This document shows, one piece after another, positions 26,094-34,466 of a DNA stretch of 64,000 nt (position 1 is the stretch's first letter; each line of letters begins with the position of its first letter). The stretch spans positions 3,865-67,864 of the forward strand of contig JAGKTQ010000010.1 in the NCBI GenBank assembly GCA_021153325.1. Reading direction: 5' to 3'. Source of the stretch: Lachnospiraceae bacterium. GTDB lineage: Bacteria > Bacillota > Clostridia > Lachnospirales > Lachnospiraceae. Both the position numbers and the translations under genes were made by a program. The notes under the pieces were generated by a model. It was not told where the DNA came from. It searched no databases and saw nothing but the letters and a program-made list of their open reading frames with translations.

Positions 26094-26147
26094 AAAATCC
26101 GGTAGGAAGTTCTTGTGAAAAGAAAATCCTACCGGATTTTTTTATTT
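26094..26147. terminator. Bidirectional terminator between rnfB and apbE
   Basis: A perfect 14-bp stem (26094-26107 with 26127-26140), 19-nt loop, A-tract before and T-tract after. It ends both convergent transcripts. Confidence 0.93.
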
Positions 26148-26165
26148 ATAATAAGAAAGAAACTA

Positions 26166-27158
26166 TTAAGGTATCGGGAAACCGCTAGTATAATACAGAT
26201 CTCCGTCTTTTGTAATGAACAGTGCTTCTATACCAGGAAGAGATTCTATCAGTTCCATACCATCGGTAAGTCCAAGCAATAGGCAGGAGGTAGAAAGAGC
26301 ATCTCCATCCGTGGAAGAGGAAGAGAGGATTGTGACAGAAGCAAGATCATTTTCTACCGGATAACCGGTTGCAGGGTCAAGAATGTGATGATAAATTACA
26401 CCATCTTCCTCAAAATATCTTTCATAAATGCCAGAGGTTACTGCAGAAGAATCTATGATAGAAACAGTTGTTTGAGTGATTCCAGATTCAGCGAATGGCT
26501 TTTGAATACCAATCGTGAATGCAGTTCCATCCGGCTTGCTTCCAATCGTAAGCACGTTACCTCCCAGATTGATCAAGGCACTGTCTACTCCTTCTTCTAA
26601 AAGGTATTCTTTTAATTGATCTGCAATATAACCCTTTGCAATACAACCCAGATCAATAGAACCATATTGGTCAGTTAACATGACTGTCTGTTCTTCTATT
26701 ACAATATTATGGTAATCGATGTGCGAAAGTCTTTCTTGAATATCTTTTGTACTGGGCACTGTGTGAGAATCGGCGGAGGCAGAGGAAAAATCCCAGAGGG
26801 AAGAAAGAGGTGCGATTGCCGGATTCAACAAACCGTCTGTCAAGGAAGAATAATAAAGTGCCCGATTCAAAAGGAAGACCGTTTCCTCATGGACCGAAAC
26901 GGAGCTGCCATCGGAATGATTGATATTCCAAACATCAGAGCCTTCTATCGTTGGACTGAAAAGGTTTTCATAATACTCTGCCAGTTCCATACATTTTTCC
27001 AGAGTATATTCTTTGGAAGAGTCATAGATCGTTACAGAAATAACGGTATCAAAATAGAAGCCTGTTTTTGTGATAGGGGAAGTCTGATTTTGACATCCAC
27101 TTAGAAAACAGCTAAAAACAGATAAAATGCAAAGCAATATAGTAAACTTTTTTTTCAT
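26166..27158 (-). CDS. apbE: FAD:protein FMN transferase (ApbE lipoprotein)
   Basis: A 330-residue extracytoplasmic lipoprotein that transfers FMN from FAD to threonines in [S/T]GAT motifs. The signal sequence ends in LSGC (lipid-bearing Cys22). Family signatures are DTVISVTIYD, IDLGCIAKGYIADQL, the Mg2+-site region LDPATGYPVENDLASVT and the following STDGDALST. It converges on rnfCDGEAB across a common terminator. Both Rnf substrates (RnfD Thr151 and RnfG Thr175) are present, so maturation of Rnf is its likely job. Confidence 0.95.
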   Translation of the reverse strand: MKKKFTILLCILSVFSCFLSGCQNQTSPITKTGFYFDTVISVTIYDSSKEYTLEKCMELAEYYENLFSPTIEGSDVWNINHSDGSSVSVHEETVFLLNRALYYSSLTDGLLNPAIAPLSSLWDFSSASADSHTVPSTKDIQERLSHIDYHNIVIEEQTVMLTDQYGSIDLGCIAKGYIADQLKEYLLEEGVDSALINLGGNVLTIGSKPDGTAFTIGIQKPFAESGITQTTVSIIDSSAVTSGIYERYFEEDGVIYHHILDPATGYPVENDLASVTILSSSSTDGDALSTSCLLLGLTDGMELIESLPGIEALFITKDGDLYYTSGFPIP

Positions 27159-27289
27159 TTTTTCCTTTCTGTGCCTGCAATAGTTTTTCTTAGTTGCAAG
27201 CAGAATGAATTCATGATAAATTTAAAAGAGTGTTTATACCTTTTGTAGTGTAACATAAAGATGAAATTTTGAAAAGAAACGGTGATTTG

Positions 27290-28396
27290 ATGAGATTAGA
27301 TGAAGATTATGATTATGACTATGGAGAGCGAAAAGGCGGTATACCAGTAGGAACAGCCGCAATAGCTATCGTAGCACTCATGGCACTTGTGCTTGTAATA
27401 GTTTTTATGAATGATAGTAAAAAAAATAGTTCTAATTCCAATCATAACCTGAATACACAGACGCAGGTAAAGCAGAGCGAGGATGTGAGCCAAAATGATT
27501 ACATCAGCGGCAGTACCCTGACAGCGGATGATCTGGATATATGGGATATGTATCCGGTAGAGGAAAGTGAAGAAGTAGCGTCTAGTGAAAAGAAAAAAGA
27601 AAAAGAGTCAGAAGAAGTCATAGAAGATCCGGCAGAGGATGGAAAACATACGAAGATCACATATGCGGATGGAACGGAAGAATGGGTGCTGATCAGTCCT
27701 TACCTTACAAAACATACCTATGATTTTACCAATCTGGTCTGCCAGTCCAATATTATGAAGTATTATGAAAATGGTAAGAAGATTTCTTATCTTGGAGCTG
27801 ATATTTCAAAATATCAGGATTATATTGACTTTGCTGCATTGAAAAGTGCCGGAGTGGATTATGTCATGATCCGTGTTGGAGCAAGAGGCTACAGTACCGG
27901 ACAGATTACTTTGGATGAAAATTTTGATGATAATATAATAAGAGCACAGGAAGCGGGATTGGATGTAGGTGTCTATTTTTATTCTCAGGCGGTTACGGAA
28001 GAAGAGGCGATAGAAGAAGCCAATTTTGTATTGGAACATATTCAAAATTATCAAGTGACATATCCGGTTGCTTTTTGGATGGAAAACATTTCAAATGATA
28101 AAGCAAGAATTGATGAACTATCTAAAAATGACAAGACGACGATAGCAAGAGCCTTTTTAAACACAGTGAAGGATGCAGGATATATGCCGATGGTCTATGG
28201 AACAAAGGAATGGCTCATTAAAGATGTGGATCTGTCGAAACTTTCGGATTATGATATATGGCTTTCCCAAAATGGAGATGTTCCGGATTATCCATACCGT
28301 TTCTCCATGTGGCAGTATTCCAGCACAGGAGATATTGACGGTATTTCGGGATATGCAGATTTAAATATTACTTTTATCGATTATTCTGCTAAATAG
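27290..28396 (+). CDS. Membrane-anchored GH25-like (lysozyme fold) protein lacking a catalytic Asp
   Basis: A 368-residue protein with an acidic cytoplasmic N-terminus (DEDYDYDYGE), a membrane helix at about residues 19-41, a low-complexity acidic stalk and a C-terminal GH25 domain (about 165-368). The first catalytic-site Asp is present in GADISKYQ (Asp171), and the C-terminal MWQYSSTGDIDGISGYADLN is canonical. At the beta-strand where GH25 enzymes have D-x-E, this protein reads FWMEN, so Trp263 replaces the Asp while Glu265 remains. Muramidase activity is therefore uncertain. ATG 27290 is preferred over TTG 27269. The 3' end overlaps the next, convergent gene by 16 nt. Confidence 0.82.
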   Translation: MRLDEDYDYDYGERKGGIPVGTAAIAIVALMALVLVIVFMNDSKKNSSNSNHNLNTQTQVKQSEDVSQNDYISGSTLTADDLDIWDMYPVEESEEVASSEKKKEKESEEVIEDPAEDGKHTKITYADGTEEWVLISPYLTKHTYDFTNLVCQSNIMKYYENGKKISYLGADISKYQDYIDFAALKSAGVDYVMIRVGARGYSTGQITLDENFDDNIIRAQEAGLDVGVYFYSQAVTEEEAIEEANFVLEHIQNYQVTYPVAFWMENISNDKARIDELSKNDKTTIARAFLNTVKDAGYMPMVYGTKEWLIKDVDLSKLSDYDIWLSQNGDVPDYPYRFSMWQYSSTGDIDGISGYADLNITFIDYSAK

Positions 28397-29181
28397 TGTT
28401 CTATTTTAGGTGAGATTTTTAAAGAAGCATAAATATCCGCATACTTGGATGCAGATATGGAATCAATAAAGTTCGGTGTGAAATTTTTTTTCACGCCGGC
28501 TTTTTTTATGCAATCAATAGCCTTATTGTAAGCGATAGCAGCTTCAATTTCTGTTTCATAAGTGCCAACTAAAAAATCACCGTTCACATGTATTTTGGTA
28601 CGATAAGAGAATTGTCCATTTGTTTCCTGTAAACTAACACCAAAAAAACGGTTGATGATTTCTATATTTTCATAACGAAAATCCGTGGGATCTCCGTTGA
28701 TAAAACGATAATCACGTCCTTCGACAGCATAATTCTTAATGCCGTAACGATTTAGTATATTGACCTGCATTCCATAGTCGGAAACAAAAAGATGTCCGTT
28801 TCTTCTCATGATCTTGTGGGAAGAATAATAGAATAGATCATCGATGTCAAATTTCAATATGTTTTTTGGAGATAAATAGTAATAGAAAAAATTGGGTCGC
28901 AGATAAATGGGAGTATGAAAATAAAGTCCATTATCGCGAAGATTGACAAGGCATACCCACTTTTCAAAGGAAAGAACTGCGGTCTTTGCATTGTAATCTG
29001 TTATCGATTGGGAGGAGGAGCGCAAAAGCTTGTCTGCATCTAAATAGGCATGATGCGCGGCTTCCATAGTAGAAAAACTTCCGAGACTGATATGTTTTTT
29101 TTGGTGGGTCAGGGAAGCGCGATAATATTCGGTTCCATCTTTTTTTATGGCAGGGTAAACACCAGCGAGCTTTTTTGTCAT
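28381..29181 (-). CDS. AP2-domain DNA-binding protein with degenerate HNH core
   Basis: A 266-residue protein I read as AP2 - dead HNH - AP2. Residues 7-53 form an AP2-like DNA-binding domain (GVYPAIKKDG, YRASLTHQKKHISLGSF, TMEAAHHAYLDAD). Residues about 185-245 form a second (GVSLQETNG, YRTKIHVNGDFLVGTYET, EAAIAYNKAID). Between them, YRFINGDPTDFRYENIEII resembles the HNH homing-endonuclease core VDHINGNPLDNRxENL, but the catalytic DH pair is replaced by YR. A transcription-factor role is more plausible than nuclease activity. TTGGAGGAATT precedes the ATG. No integrase or transposon is nearby. Confidence 0.75.
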   Translation of the reverse strand: MTKKLAGVYPAIKKDGTEYYRASLTHQKKHISLGSFSTMEAAHHAYLDADKLLRSSSQSITDYNAKTAVLSFEKWVCLVNLRDNGLYFHTPIYLRPNFFYYYLSPKNILKFDIDDLFYYSSHKIMRRNGHLFVSDYGMQVNILNRYGIKNYAVEGRDYRFINGDPTDFRYENIEIINRFFGVSLQETNGQFSYRTKIHVNGDFLVGTYETEIEAAIAYNKAIDCIKKAGVKKNFTPNFIDSISASKYADIYASLKISPKIEHYLAE

Positions 29182-29208
29182 AATTCCTCCAAATTTTTTA
29201 ATATTTTA

Positions 29209-29237
29209 ATTATAACATTATCATGTTAAGAAAACAA
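29209..29237 (-). promoter_or_regulatory. Promoter of the AP2-HNH gene with embedded dyad operator
   Basis: Minus strand TTGTTT (29232-29237), 17-nt spacer, TATAAT (29209-29214). The spacer contains a perfect 6-4-6 inverted repeat, TAACAT-TATC-ATGTTA (29213-29228), overlapping the -10. This position suits repression, possibly autoregulation by the AP2 protein. Confidence 0.7.
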
Positions 29238-29360
29238 TTTCAGGCATATTTTTGTAAGTATTTGTATAGAATATTAAAGAAGTATTACAAAAATAATAAA
29301 ATAGTCATACATTGGTCAAAAAGAAAAACGAAAAAACGATAGAGAGAATGGAGAGCATTT

Positions 29361-29972
29361 ATGTATAAAAAGTATATTTGTCTGATTTTCTTATGTAATA
29401 TTATTTTTACGCTATGTTGGTACAATGTGGAAAAAATAGTAGATGCAAAAGCAATGGTCAAGCCTGCTTTTCAAATGGAGGCTGCAGAAGATGAAATCAG
29501 TCAGACAAGTGTCTTACTGGACGAAAGTAAGGCGGATTCCCTGCAGAGGGTAGTAGAAGTGGATGTGCTGGAATCGGAATGGATGGATATCAGTAAGGAA
29601 GATTATGAGATCTTGTTAAAGATCGTAGAAGCAGAAGCGGGTGGGGAGGATGAAAAAGGAAAGATTTTGGTTGCCAATGTTATTTTAAATCGTGTGAAAG
29701 ACCCTGCTTTTCCAGATACAGTAAAAGAGGTTGTATTCCAGCAGGAAAATGGGACTTCCCAGTTTTCGCCGATAGCCGATGGAAGATTTTATAGCGTGAC
29801 GGTCAGCGAAGAAACGGAAGAAGCAGTAGATAAGGCTCTTTGTGGAGAAGACGTATCCCAGGGTGCCCTTTATTTTGCGTGCAGGAAAAGTGCAGACCCA
29901 GAACGGATGAAATGGTTTGATGATAATTTGGAGCTTCTGTTTTCCTATGGTGGACATGAATTTTTCTATTAG
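29361..29972 (+). CDS. SleB/CwlJ-type cell wall hydrolase
   Basis: A 203-residue secreted or membrane-attached protein. Residues 4-20 form an N-terminal hydrophobic segment. A spacer of about 60 residues leads to the SleB-like catalytic domain (about 85-203): IVEAEAGGEDEKGKILVANV contains the catalytic Glu, followed by VILNRV, VFQQENGTSQFSP, and a terminal GGHEFFY typical of the family. SleB-type enzymes are spore cortex lytic transglycosylases, but this subgroup is also used in vegetative wall turnover. No ypeB partner is adjacent. Confidence 0.87.
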   Translation: MYKKYICLIFLCNIIFTLCWYNVEKIVDAKAMVKPAFQMEAAEDEISQTSVLLDESKADSLQRVVEVDVLESEWMDISKEDYEILLKIVEAEAGGEDEKGKILVANVILNRVKDPAFPDTVKEVVFQQENGTSQFSPIADGRFYSVTVSEETEEAVDKALCGEDVSQGALYFACRKSADPERMKWFDDNLELLFSYGGHEFFY

Positions 29973-29990
29973 GGAATTGTTACAGAGTCA

Positions 29991-30019
29991 TTGCGACAAA
30001 GAAAAAAATATGCTATACT
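29991..30019 (+). promoter_or_regulatory. Sigma-A promoter of thrC
   Basis: TTGCGA (29991-29996), 17-nt spacer, extended -10 TGC-TATACT (30014-30019). It gives a leader of about 42 nt before the thrC ATG. Confidence 0.8.
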
Positions 30020-30067
30020 CTAAAGAATCGAACAAAAGGAAAAACCAAAACGAGAGGAAATGTATTT

Positions 30068-31558
30068 ATGGAAGTATTATATAAGAGTACGAGAAGCGAT
30101 ATTGCACCTGTAAAAGCATCACAGGCAATTTTAAAAGGGTTATCAGATGATGGTGGATTGTTTGTTCCAGATCATATTCCAGCATTGGATAAGAGCCTTT
30201 CTGAGTTGTCCAAAATGTCTTACAAAGAAGTTGCTTATGAAGTAATGAAACTGTTCTTAACAGACTTTACAGAAGAAGAATTAAAAAATTGTATTAATAA
30301 AGCATATGATTCTAAGTTTGATACAGAAGTAATTGCTCCGCTTGTAGAAGCAGATGGGGCTTATTATCTGGAACTTTTCCATGGTGCAACAATTGCATTT
30401 AAGGATATGGCACTTTCTATTCTTCCGCATTTGCTTATTACATCTGCAAAGAAAAATAACGTAAAGAATGAAATCGTTATTCTTACAGCAACTTCAGGTG
30501 ATACTGGAAAGGCTGCTCTTGCAGGATTCGCAGAGGTAGAAGGCACAAAGATCATCGTTTTCTATCCAAAAAATGGTGTTAGTCCTATTCAGGAAAAACA
30601 GATGGTTACTCAAAAAGGTGCTAATACACATGTTATCGGAATACATGGTAATTTTGATGATGCACAGACAGGCGTAAAGCAGTTGTTCAATGACAAAGAA
30701 CTTGCAAAAGAAATGGAAGAAGCAGGATACCAGTTCTCTTCTGCAAACTCTATCAATATCGGACGTCTGGTTCCACAGATCGTATATTATGTATATGCGT
30801 ATGCACAGCTCTTGGCAGAAGGTGAAGTAAAAGAAGGAGAAACAATCAATGTGGTAGTTCCTACTGGTAACTTCGGAAATATCCTTGCAGCATTTTATGC
30901 AAAAAATATGGGGCTTCCGATCGGTAAATTGATCTGTGCATCCAATGACAATAAAGTTTTATATGATTTCTTTAAAACAGGTACATATGACAGAAACAGA
31001 GAGTTTGTTTTAACAACATCTCCTTCCATGGATATTTTGATCTCCAGCAATCTGGAAAGATTGATCTACCGTATTGCAGGGGCAGACTCCAAGAAAAATG
31101 CAGAACTTATGAGTGCCTTATCCGGTGAAGGTAAATATACTATTACAGAGGATATGAAAGCACAGCTTAAAGATTTCTACGGAAATTATGCTTCTGAAGC
31201 AGAGACAGCACAATTGATCAAAGCGTTATATGAAGATTGTGGCTATGTGATCGATACACATACAGCAGTAGCAGCTTCTGTTTATGGCAAATACAAAAAA
31301 GACACAGCGGATGAGACAAAGACAGTGATCGCATCTACAGCAAGTCCATTTAAGTTTACAAGAAGCGTTATGGAAGCAATTGATACCAAATATAGTTCTA
31401 TGGGAGATTTTGAACTTGTAGATGAACTCTCTAAGATTGCAAATGTTTCTGTACCAAATGCAATTGAGGAAATCAGAACGGCACCGGTAGTACATAATAC
31501 AGTTTGTGATCGCACAGAAATGAAAGAAAAAGTGAAAGAATTTCTGGGGATCAATTAG
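30068..31558 (+). CDS. thrC: Threonine synthase
   Basis: A 496-residue PLP enzyme that converts O-phosphohomoserine to threonine. The PLP lysine is Lys112 in HGATIAFKDMAL. The phosphate loop TATSGDTGKAALAGF and the FPTGNFGNI-type loop (VVPTGNFGNILAAFYA) are intact. Length matches the long bacterial form with the extra N-terminal domain. It is the first gene of a possible two-gene unit with a REC-GGDEF protein 29 nt downstream, an unusual pairing. Confidence 0.96.
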   Translation: MEVLYKSTRSDIAPVKASQAILKGLSDDGGLFVPDHIPALDKSLSELSKMSYKEVAYEVMKLFLTDFTEEELKNCINKAYDSKFDTEVIAPLVEADGAYYLELFHGATIAFKDMALSILPHLLITSAKKNNVKNEIVILTATSGDTGKAALAGFAEVEGTKIIVFYPKNGVSPIQEKQMVTQKGANTHVIGIHGNFDDAQTGVKQLFNDKELAKEMEEAGYQFSSANSINIGRLVPQIVYYVYAYAQLLAEGEVKEGETINVVVPTGNFGNILAAFYAKNMGLPIGKLICASNDNKVLYDFFKTGTYDRNREFVLTTSPSMDILISSNLERLIYRIAGADSKKNAELMSALSGEGKYTITEDMKAQLKDFYGNYASEAETAQLIKALYEDCGYVIDTHTAVAASVYGKYKKDTADETKTVIASTASPFKFTRSVMEAIDTKYSSMGDFELVDELSKIANVSVPNAIEEIRTAPVVHNTVCDRTEMKEKVKEFLGIN

Positions 31559-31587
31559 TTAGTTGAGTTAAGGAAAAGGTAAGCAGT

Positions 31588-32934
31588 ATGAAGCATATTC
31601 TGATGGTTGATGATGTAGCAACAAATCTGAAATGCGCTGGTGAAGTGTTGAAAGACAAATACGAGCTTTCGATGGCAAAATCGGGAAAACAGGCATTAAA
31701 GATACTGGAAAAGGAACGACCGGATCTGATCTTATTGGATATCAATATGCCTGATATGGATGGCTATGAAACAATGGAGAAGATAAAGGAAATCCCGGAT
31801 TGTGCAGAGATTCCGATTGTATTTCTGACTGCAGAGTCAGAAAACGAAAGCGAAGTAAAAGGCTTTAAAATGGGAGCGAAAGACTTCATTAGAAAACCTT
31901 TTGAACCAAGCATTATGATGACAAGAATCGAGCGTGTTTTAGAGCTTGAGGAAATTAAAAAAGAGTTAAAAATTAATGCGAGAAAAGATGTCCTTACGGA
32001 CTTATGGAATCGTCAGTATTTAGAGGAAAGTGTCAATAGTGAAAGCGAAGAGATCGATGGTGCTGGTGCATTTATGCTCATAGACATGGATAACTTCAAA
32101 GTCATAAATGATAATCATGGTCATATTACAGGCGATCAAGTATTAGAGCAGTTTGCAGAAATTTTAAAACAATATACAAGTGAAGTGGATGTCGTCAGCA
32201 GACTGGGCGGTGATGAGTTCGCTGTGTTCTTCAAAGGCAAGGTCGATGAAAAAAAGCTGAAAAAGCAGATCAACAACATTATTCAAGGAATTGAGAAAAA
32301 AGTAGCTCCTTTTAATTGTGGTGAGCATGCTATTTCTGCATCAGCAGGCGTTGCTTTTATGCCAGAGGATGGTATGGATTTCATGACGCTTTATAATAAA
32401 GCAGATAAGGCGTTGTATTATGTAAAACAAAATGGAAAAGGCACTTTTCATATGTTTAAGGAAAAGGAATCCTATCATTATTTTGACGAAAATGAGAAAG
32501 AACATTCTCTTCTGGACATGAACCAGTTAAAAAGAATTATTGAAGAAAAGGTTCATTTGTCGGGTGCCTATCAGGTAGAGTATGATAGTTTTAAAAGAAT
32601 TTATCAATTCGTTTTCAGATGTATCGAAAGAAGCGACAGGGAAGTGGAAGTCGTTCTATTTACGATCGTTCACAGTAATGTCAGTGATATGAATATGCAA
32701 GATCTTAGGGATGCTATGATACAATTGGAGACAGCAATCCGTACGTCACTAAGAAAAGGTGATGTTGCTACCAAATATAATAATACACAGTACATAGTCA
32801 TTTTGATGGACACCAATAGGAAAAATGGTGAAATGGTAGCAGATAGGATACGAGAAAATTGGAGAGCTTTAGGAAACAAAGAATCTTTTTCTCTTCGATA
32901 TGATATCCAGGGAATTATAGAAGAAAACGATTAA
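31588..32934 (+). CDS. Response regulator with GGDEF diguanylate cyclase domain
   Basis: A 448-residue signalling protein. The receiver domain (residues 1-120) has acidic Asp8 and Asp9, phosphoacceptor Asp51 (LILLDINMPDMDGYE) and the conserved Lys in IRKPFEP. The GGDEF domain (about 125-290) has an intact active site, SRLGGDEFAVFF, so it should make c-di-GMP from GTP. The inhibitory RxxD site five residues upstream is absent (SEVD). The last 120 residues look like a second, degenerate GGDEF fold (KGDVATKYNNTQYIVIL). It lies 29 nt behind thrC. Confidence 0.9.
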   Translation: MKHILMVDDVATNLKCAGEVLKDKYELSMAKSGKQALKILEKERPDLILLDINMPDMDGYETMEKIKEIPDCAEIPIVFLTAESENESEVKGFKMGAKDFIRKPFEPSIMMTRIERVLELEEIKKELKINARKDVLTDLWNRQYLEESVNSESEEIDGAGAFMLIDMDNFKVINDNHGHITGDQVLEQFAEILKQYTSEVDVVSRLGGDEFAVFFKGKVDEKKLKKQINNIIQGIEKKVAPFNCGEHAISASAGVAFMPEDGMDFMTLYNKADKALYYVKQNGKGTFHMFKEKESYHYFDENEKEHSLLDMNQLKRIIEEKVHLSGAYQVEYDSFKRIYQFVFRCIERSDREVEVVLFTIVHSNVSDMNMQDLRDAMIQLETAIRTSLRKGDVATKYNNTQYIVILMDTNRKNGEMVADRIRENWRALGNKESFSLRYDIQGIIEEND

Positions 32935-32936
32935 GA

Positions 32937-32973
32937 AAAAATCTCAGCTTTAAGTTAAGCTGAGATTTTTTGT
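32937..32973. terminator. Bidirectional terminator between the GGDEF gene and citrate synthase
   Basis: Perfect 14-bp stem (32937-32950 with 32957-32970), 6-nt loop, flanking A- and T-tracts, between convergent genes. Confidence 0.92.
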
Positions 32974-32982
32974 TGCGTATAT

Positions 32983-34350
32983 TTAAGAACGTTTATCTAT
33001 ATCAACATAAGTTTTTTCTTCCCCGATTGGTTTGTATGCCGGACGGATAATCTTACCATTATTAGCAAGTTCTTCCAGTCTGTGAGCGCTCCAGCCTACA
33101 ATTCTTGCAATGGCAAAAATAGGTGTATAGAGTTCTAATGGAAGACCAAGCATGCTATATACAAAGCCTGAGTAGAAGTCTACATTGACACTGACACCTT
33201 TGTACATCTGTCGTTCTTCTGAAATAACTTGTGGAGCCAGTTTCTCTACGAGAGAATACAGAGCAAATTCTTTTTGTAAGCCCTTTTCCTCGGATAATTT
33301 TTCTACAAAAGATTTGAAAACAACGGCTCTAGGATCCGATTTTGAATAAATGGCATGACCTACACCATAGATCAATCCTGCATGGTCAAATGCCTCTTTG
33401 TGGAGAAGCTTCTTAAGGTAATTACTTACTTCTTCCTTATCCTCCCAATTGGAGATTTCCTTTTTCATAACATCAAACATCTGTACCACTTTAATATTGG
33501 CGCCACCATGTCGTGGGCCTTTTAAGGAACCAATCGCTGCTGCAATAGTTGAATAAGTATCGGTTAAGGAAGAGGTAACAACGTGCGTTGTAAAAGAAGA
33601 GTTGTTACCACCACCATGTTCCATATGAAGCACAAGAGCAATATCAAGGATTTTAGCTTCTAAAGGAGTATAGGAGCTGTCTGGGCGCAAAATATGAAGG
33701 ATATTTTCTGCTGTTGATAATTCAGGCTTTGGCTGATGAATAAATAAACTGTTACCATCATGATAATGACTGTATGCCTGATAGCCGTAAATGCTTAACA
33801 ATGGGAATAGACTGATAAGCTGCAGACATTGACGCAGAACATTTGGAATAGAAGTATCATCGGCTCTATCATCATAAGAATAAAGAGTAAGTACACTTCT
33901 TGCCAGGGTATTCATCATATCTTTGCTAGGGGCTTTCATGATTATGTCTCGTACAAAACTTGTAGGAAGTGAACGGTAGTGGGAAAGAAGGGCTCTGAAA
34001 TCAGTAAGTTCTTTTTCTGTAGGAAGTTTATCGAACAGAAGCAGATAAGCGACTTCTTCAAAACCGAACCGATTTGCTTTTGTAAAGCCTGCAACCAAAT
34101 CCTGTACATCGTAACCACGGTAAATTAATCTGCCGTGTGCGGGAACCGAAACACCGTTTACAATTTCAGTTGCCCTGACATCAGAAATGTTGGTGAGACC
34201 AGCAAGAACACCTTTGCCGTTTAAATCACGAAGACCTCGCTTTACTTCGTATTTGGTAAATAATTCAGAATCAATGACACCTGCCTGTTCACTTAGTTTT
34301 GCCAACCGCATAATTTCGGGTGTAATTTCAGAAAAGCTGTTGTTGTCCAC
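32983..34350 (-). CDS. gltA: Citrate synthase
   Basis: A 455-residue citrate synthase of the Si type that condenses oxaloacetate and acetyl-CoA. Catalytic residues are recognisable: His in HGGGNNSSF, His in GVGHAIYSKSDPRA and Asp in VNVDFYSGFVYSMLGLP. The start is GTG 34350, 8 nt after AAAGGG; an overlapping ATG is out of frame. The length of about 455, with an N-terminal extension, is typical of the Clostridia form. It is transcribed alone from a promoter at 34437-34466 through a structured leader, and would feed 2-oxoglutarate and glutamate synthesis. Confidence 0.94.
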   Translation of the reverse strand: MDNNSFSEITPEIMRLAKLSEQAGVIDSELFTKYEVKRGLRDLNGKGVLAGLTNISDVRATEIVNGVSVPAHGRLIYRGYDVQDLVAGFTKANRFGFEEVAYLLLFDKLPTEKELTDFRALLSHYRSLPTSFVRDIIMKAPSKDMMNTLARSVLTLYSYDDRADDTSIPNVLRQCLQLISLFPLLSIYGYQAYSHYHDGNSLFIHQPKPELSTAENILHILRPDSSYTPLEAKILDIALVLHMEHGGGNNSSFTTHVVTSSLTDTYSTIAAAIGSLKGPRHGGANIKVVQMFDVMKKEISNWEDKEEVSNYLKKLLHKEAFDHAGLIYGVGHAIYSKSDPRAVVFKSFVEKLSEEKGLQKEFALYSLVEKLAPQVISEERQMYKGVSVNVDFYSGFVYSMLGLPLELYTPIFAIARIVGWSAHRLEELANNGKIIRPAYKPIGEEKTYVDIDKRS

Positions 34351-34377
34351 GGAATCATCCCTTTCGTTTTAATTTAT

Positions 34378-34428
34378 TCAGGCTTTTCCGGCTGTGTCTC
34401 TTTCGCACATTGCTATGTGAAAGCCTGA
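34378..34428 (-). promoter_or_regulatory. Compact structured RNA at the 5' end of the citrate synthase transcript
   Basis: In the minus-strand transcript a 9-bp closing helix (arms 34420-34428 and 34378-34386, TCAGGCTTT with AAAGCCTGA) holds a 5-bp hairpin (CACAT-AGCA-ATGTG) stacked on it, and a purine-rich single strand containing GAAAGAGACACAGCCGG. It begins about 2 nt after the predicted transcription start and ends about 30 nt before the start codon. It resembles no riboswitch class I recall. Confidence 0.5.
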
Positions 34429-34436
34429 ACATTTCT

Positions 34437-34466
34437 ATCATACCATGTGTTTTTTACCTGTGACAA
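34437..34466 (-). promoter_or_regulatory. Sigma-A promoter of citrate synthase
   Basis: Minus strand TTGTCA (34461-34466), 18-nt spacer, TATGAT (34437-34442). Transcription is predicted to start near 34430. Confidence 0.72.
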
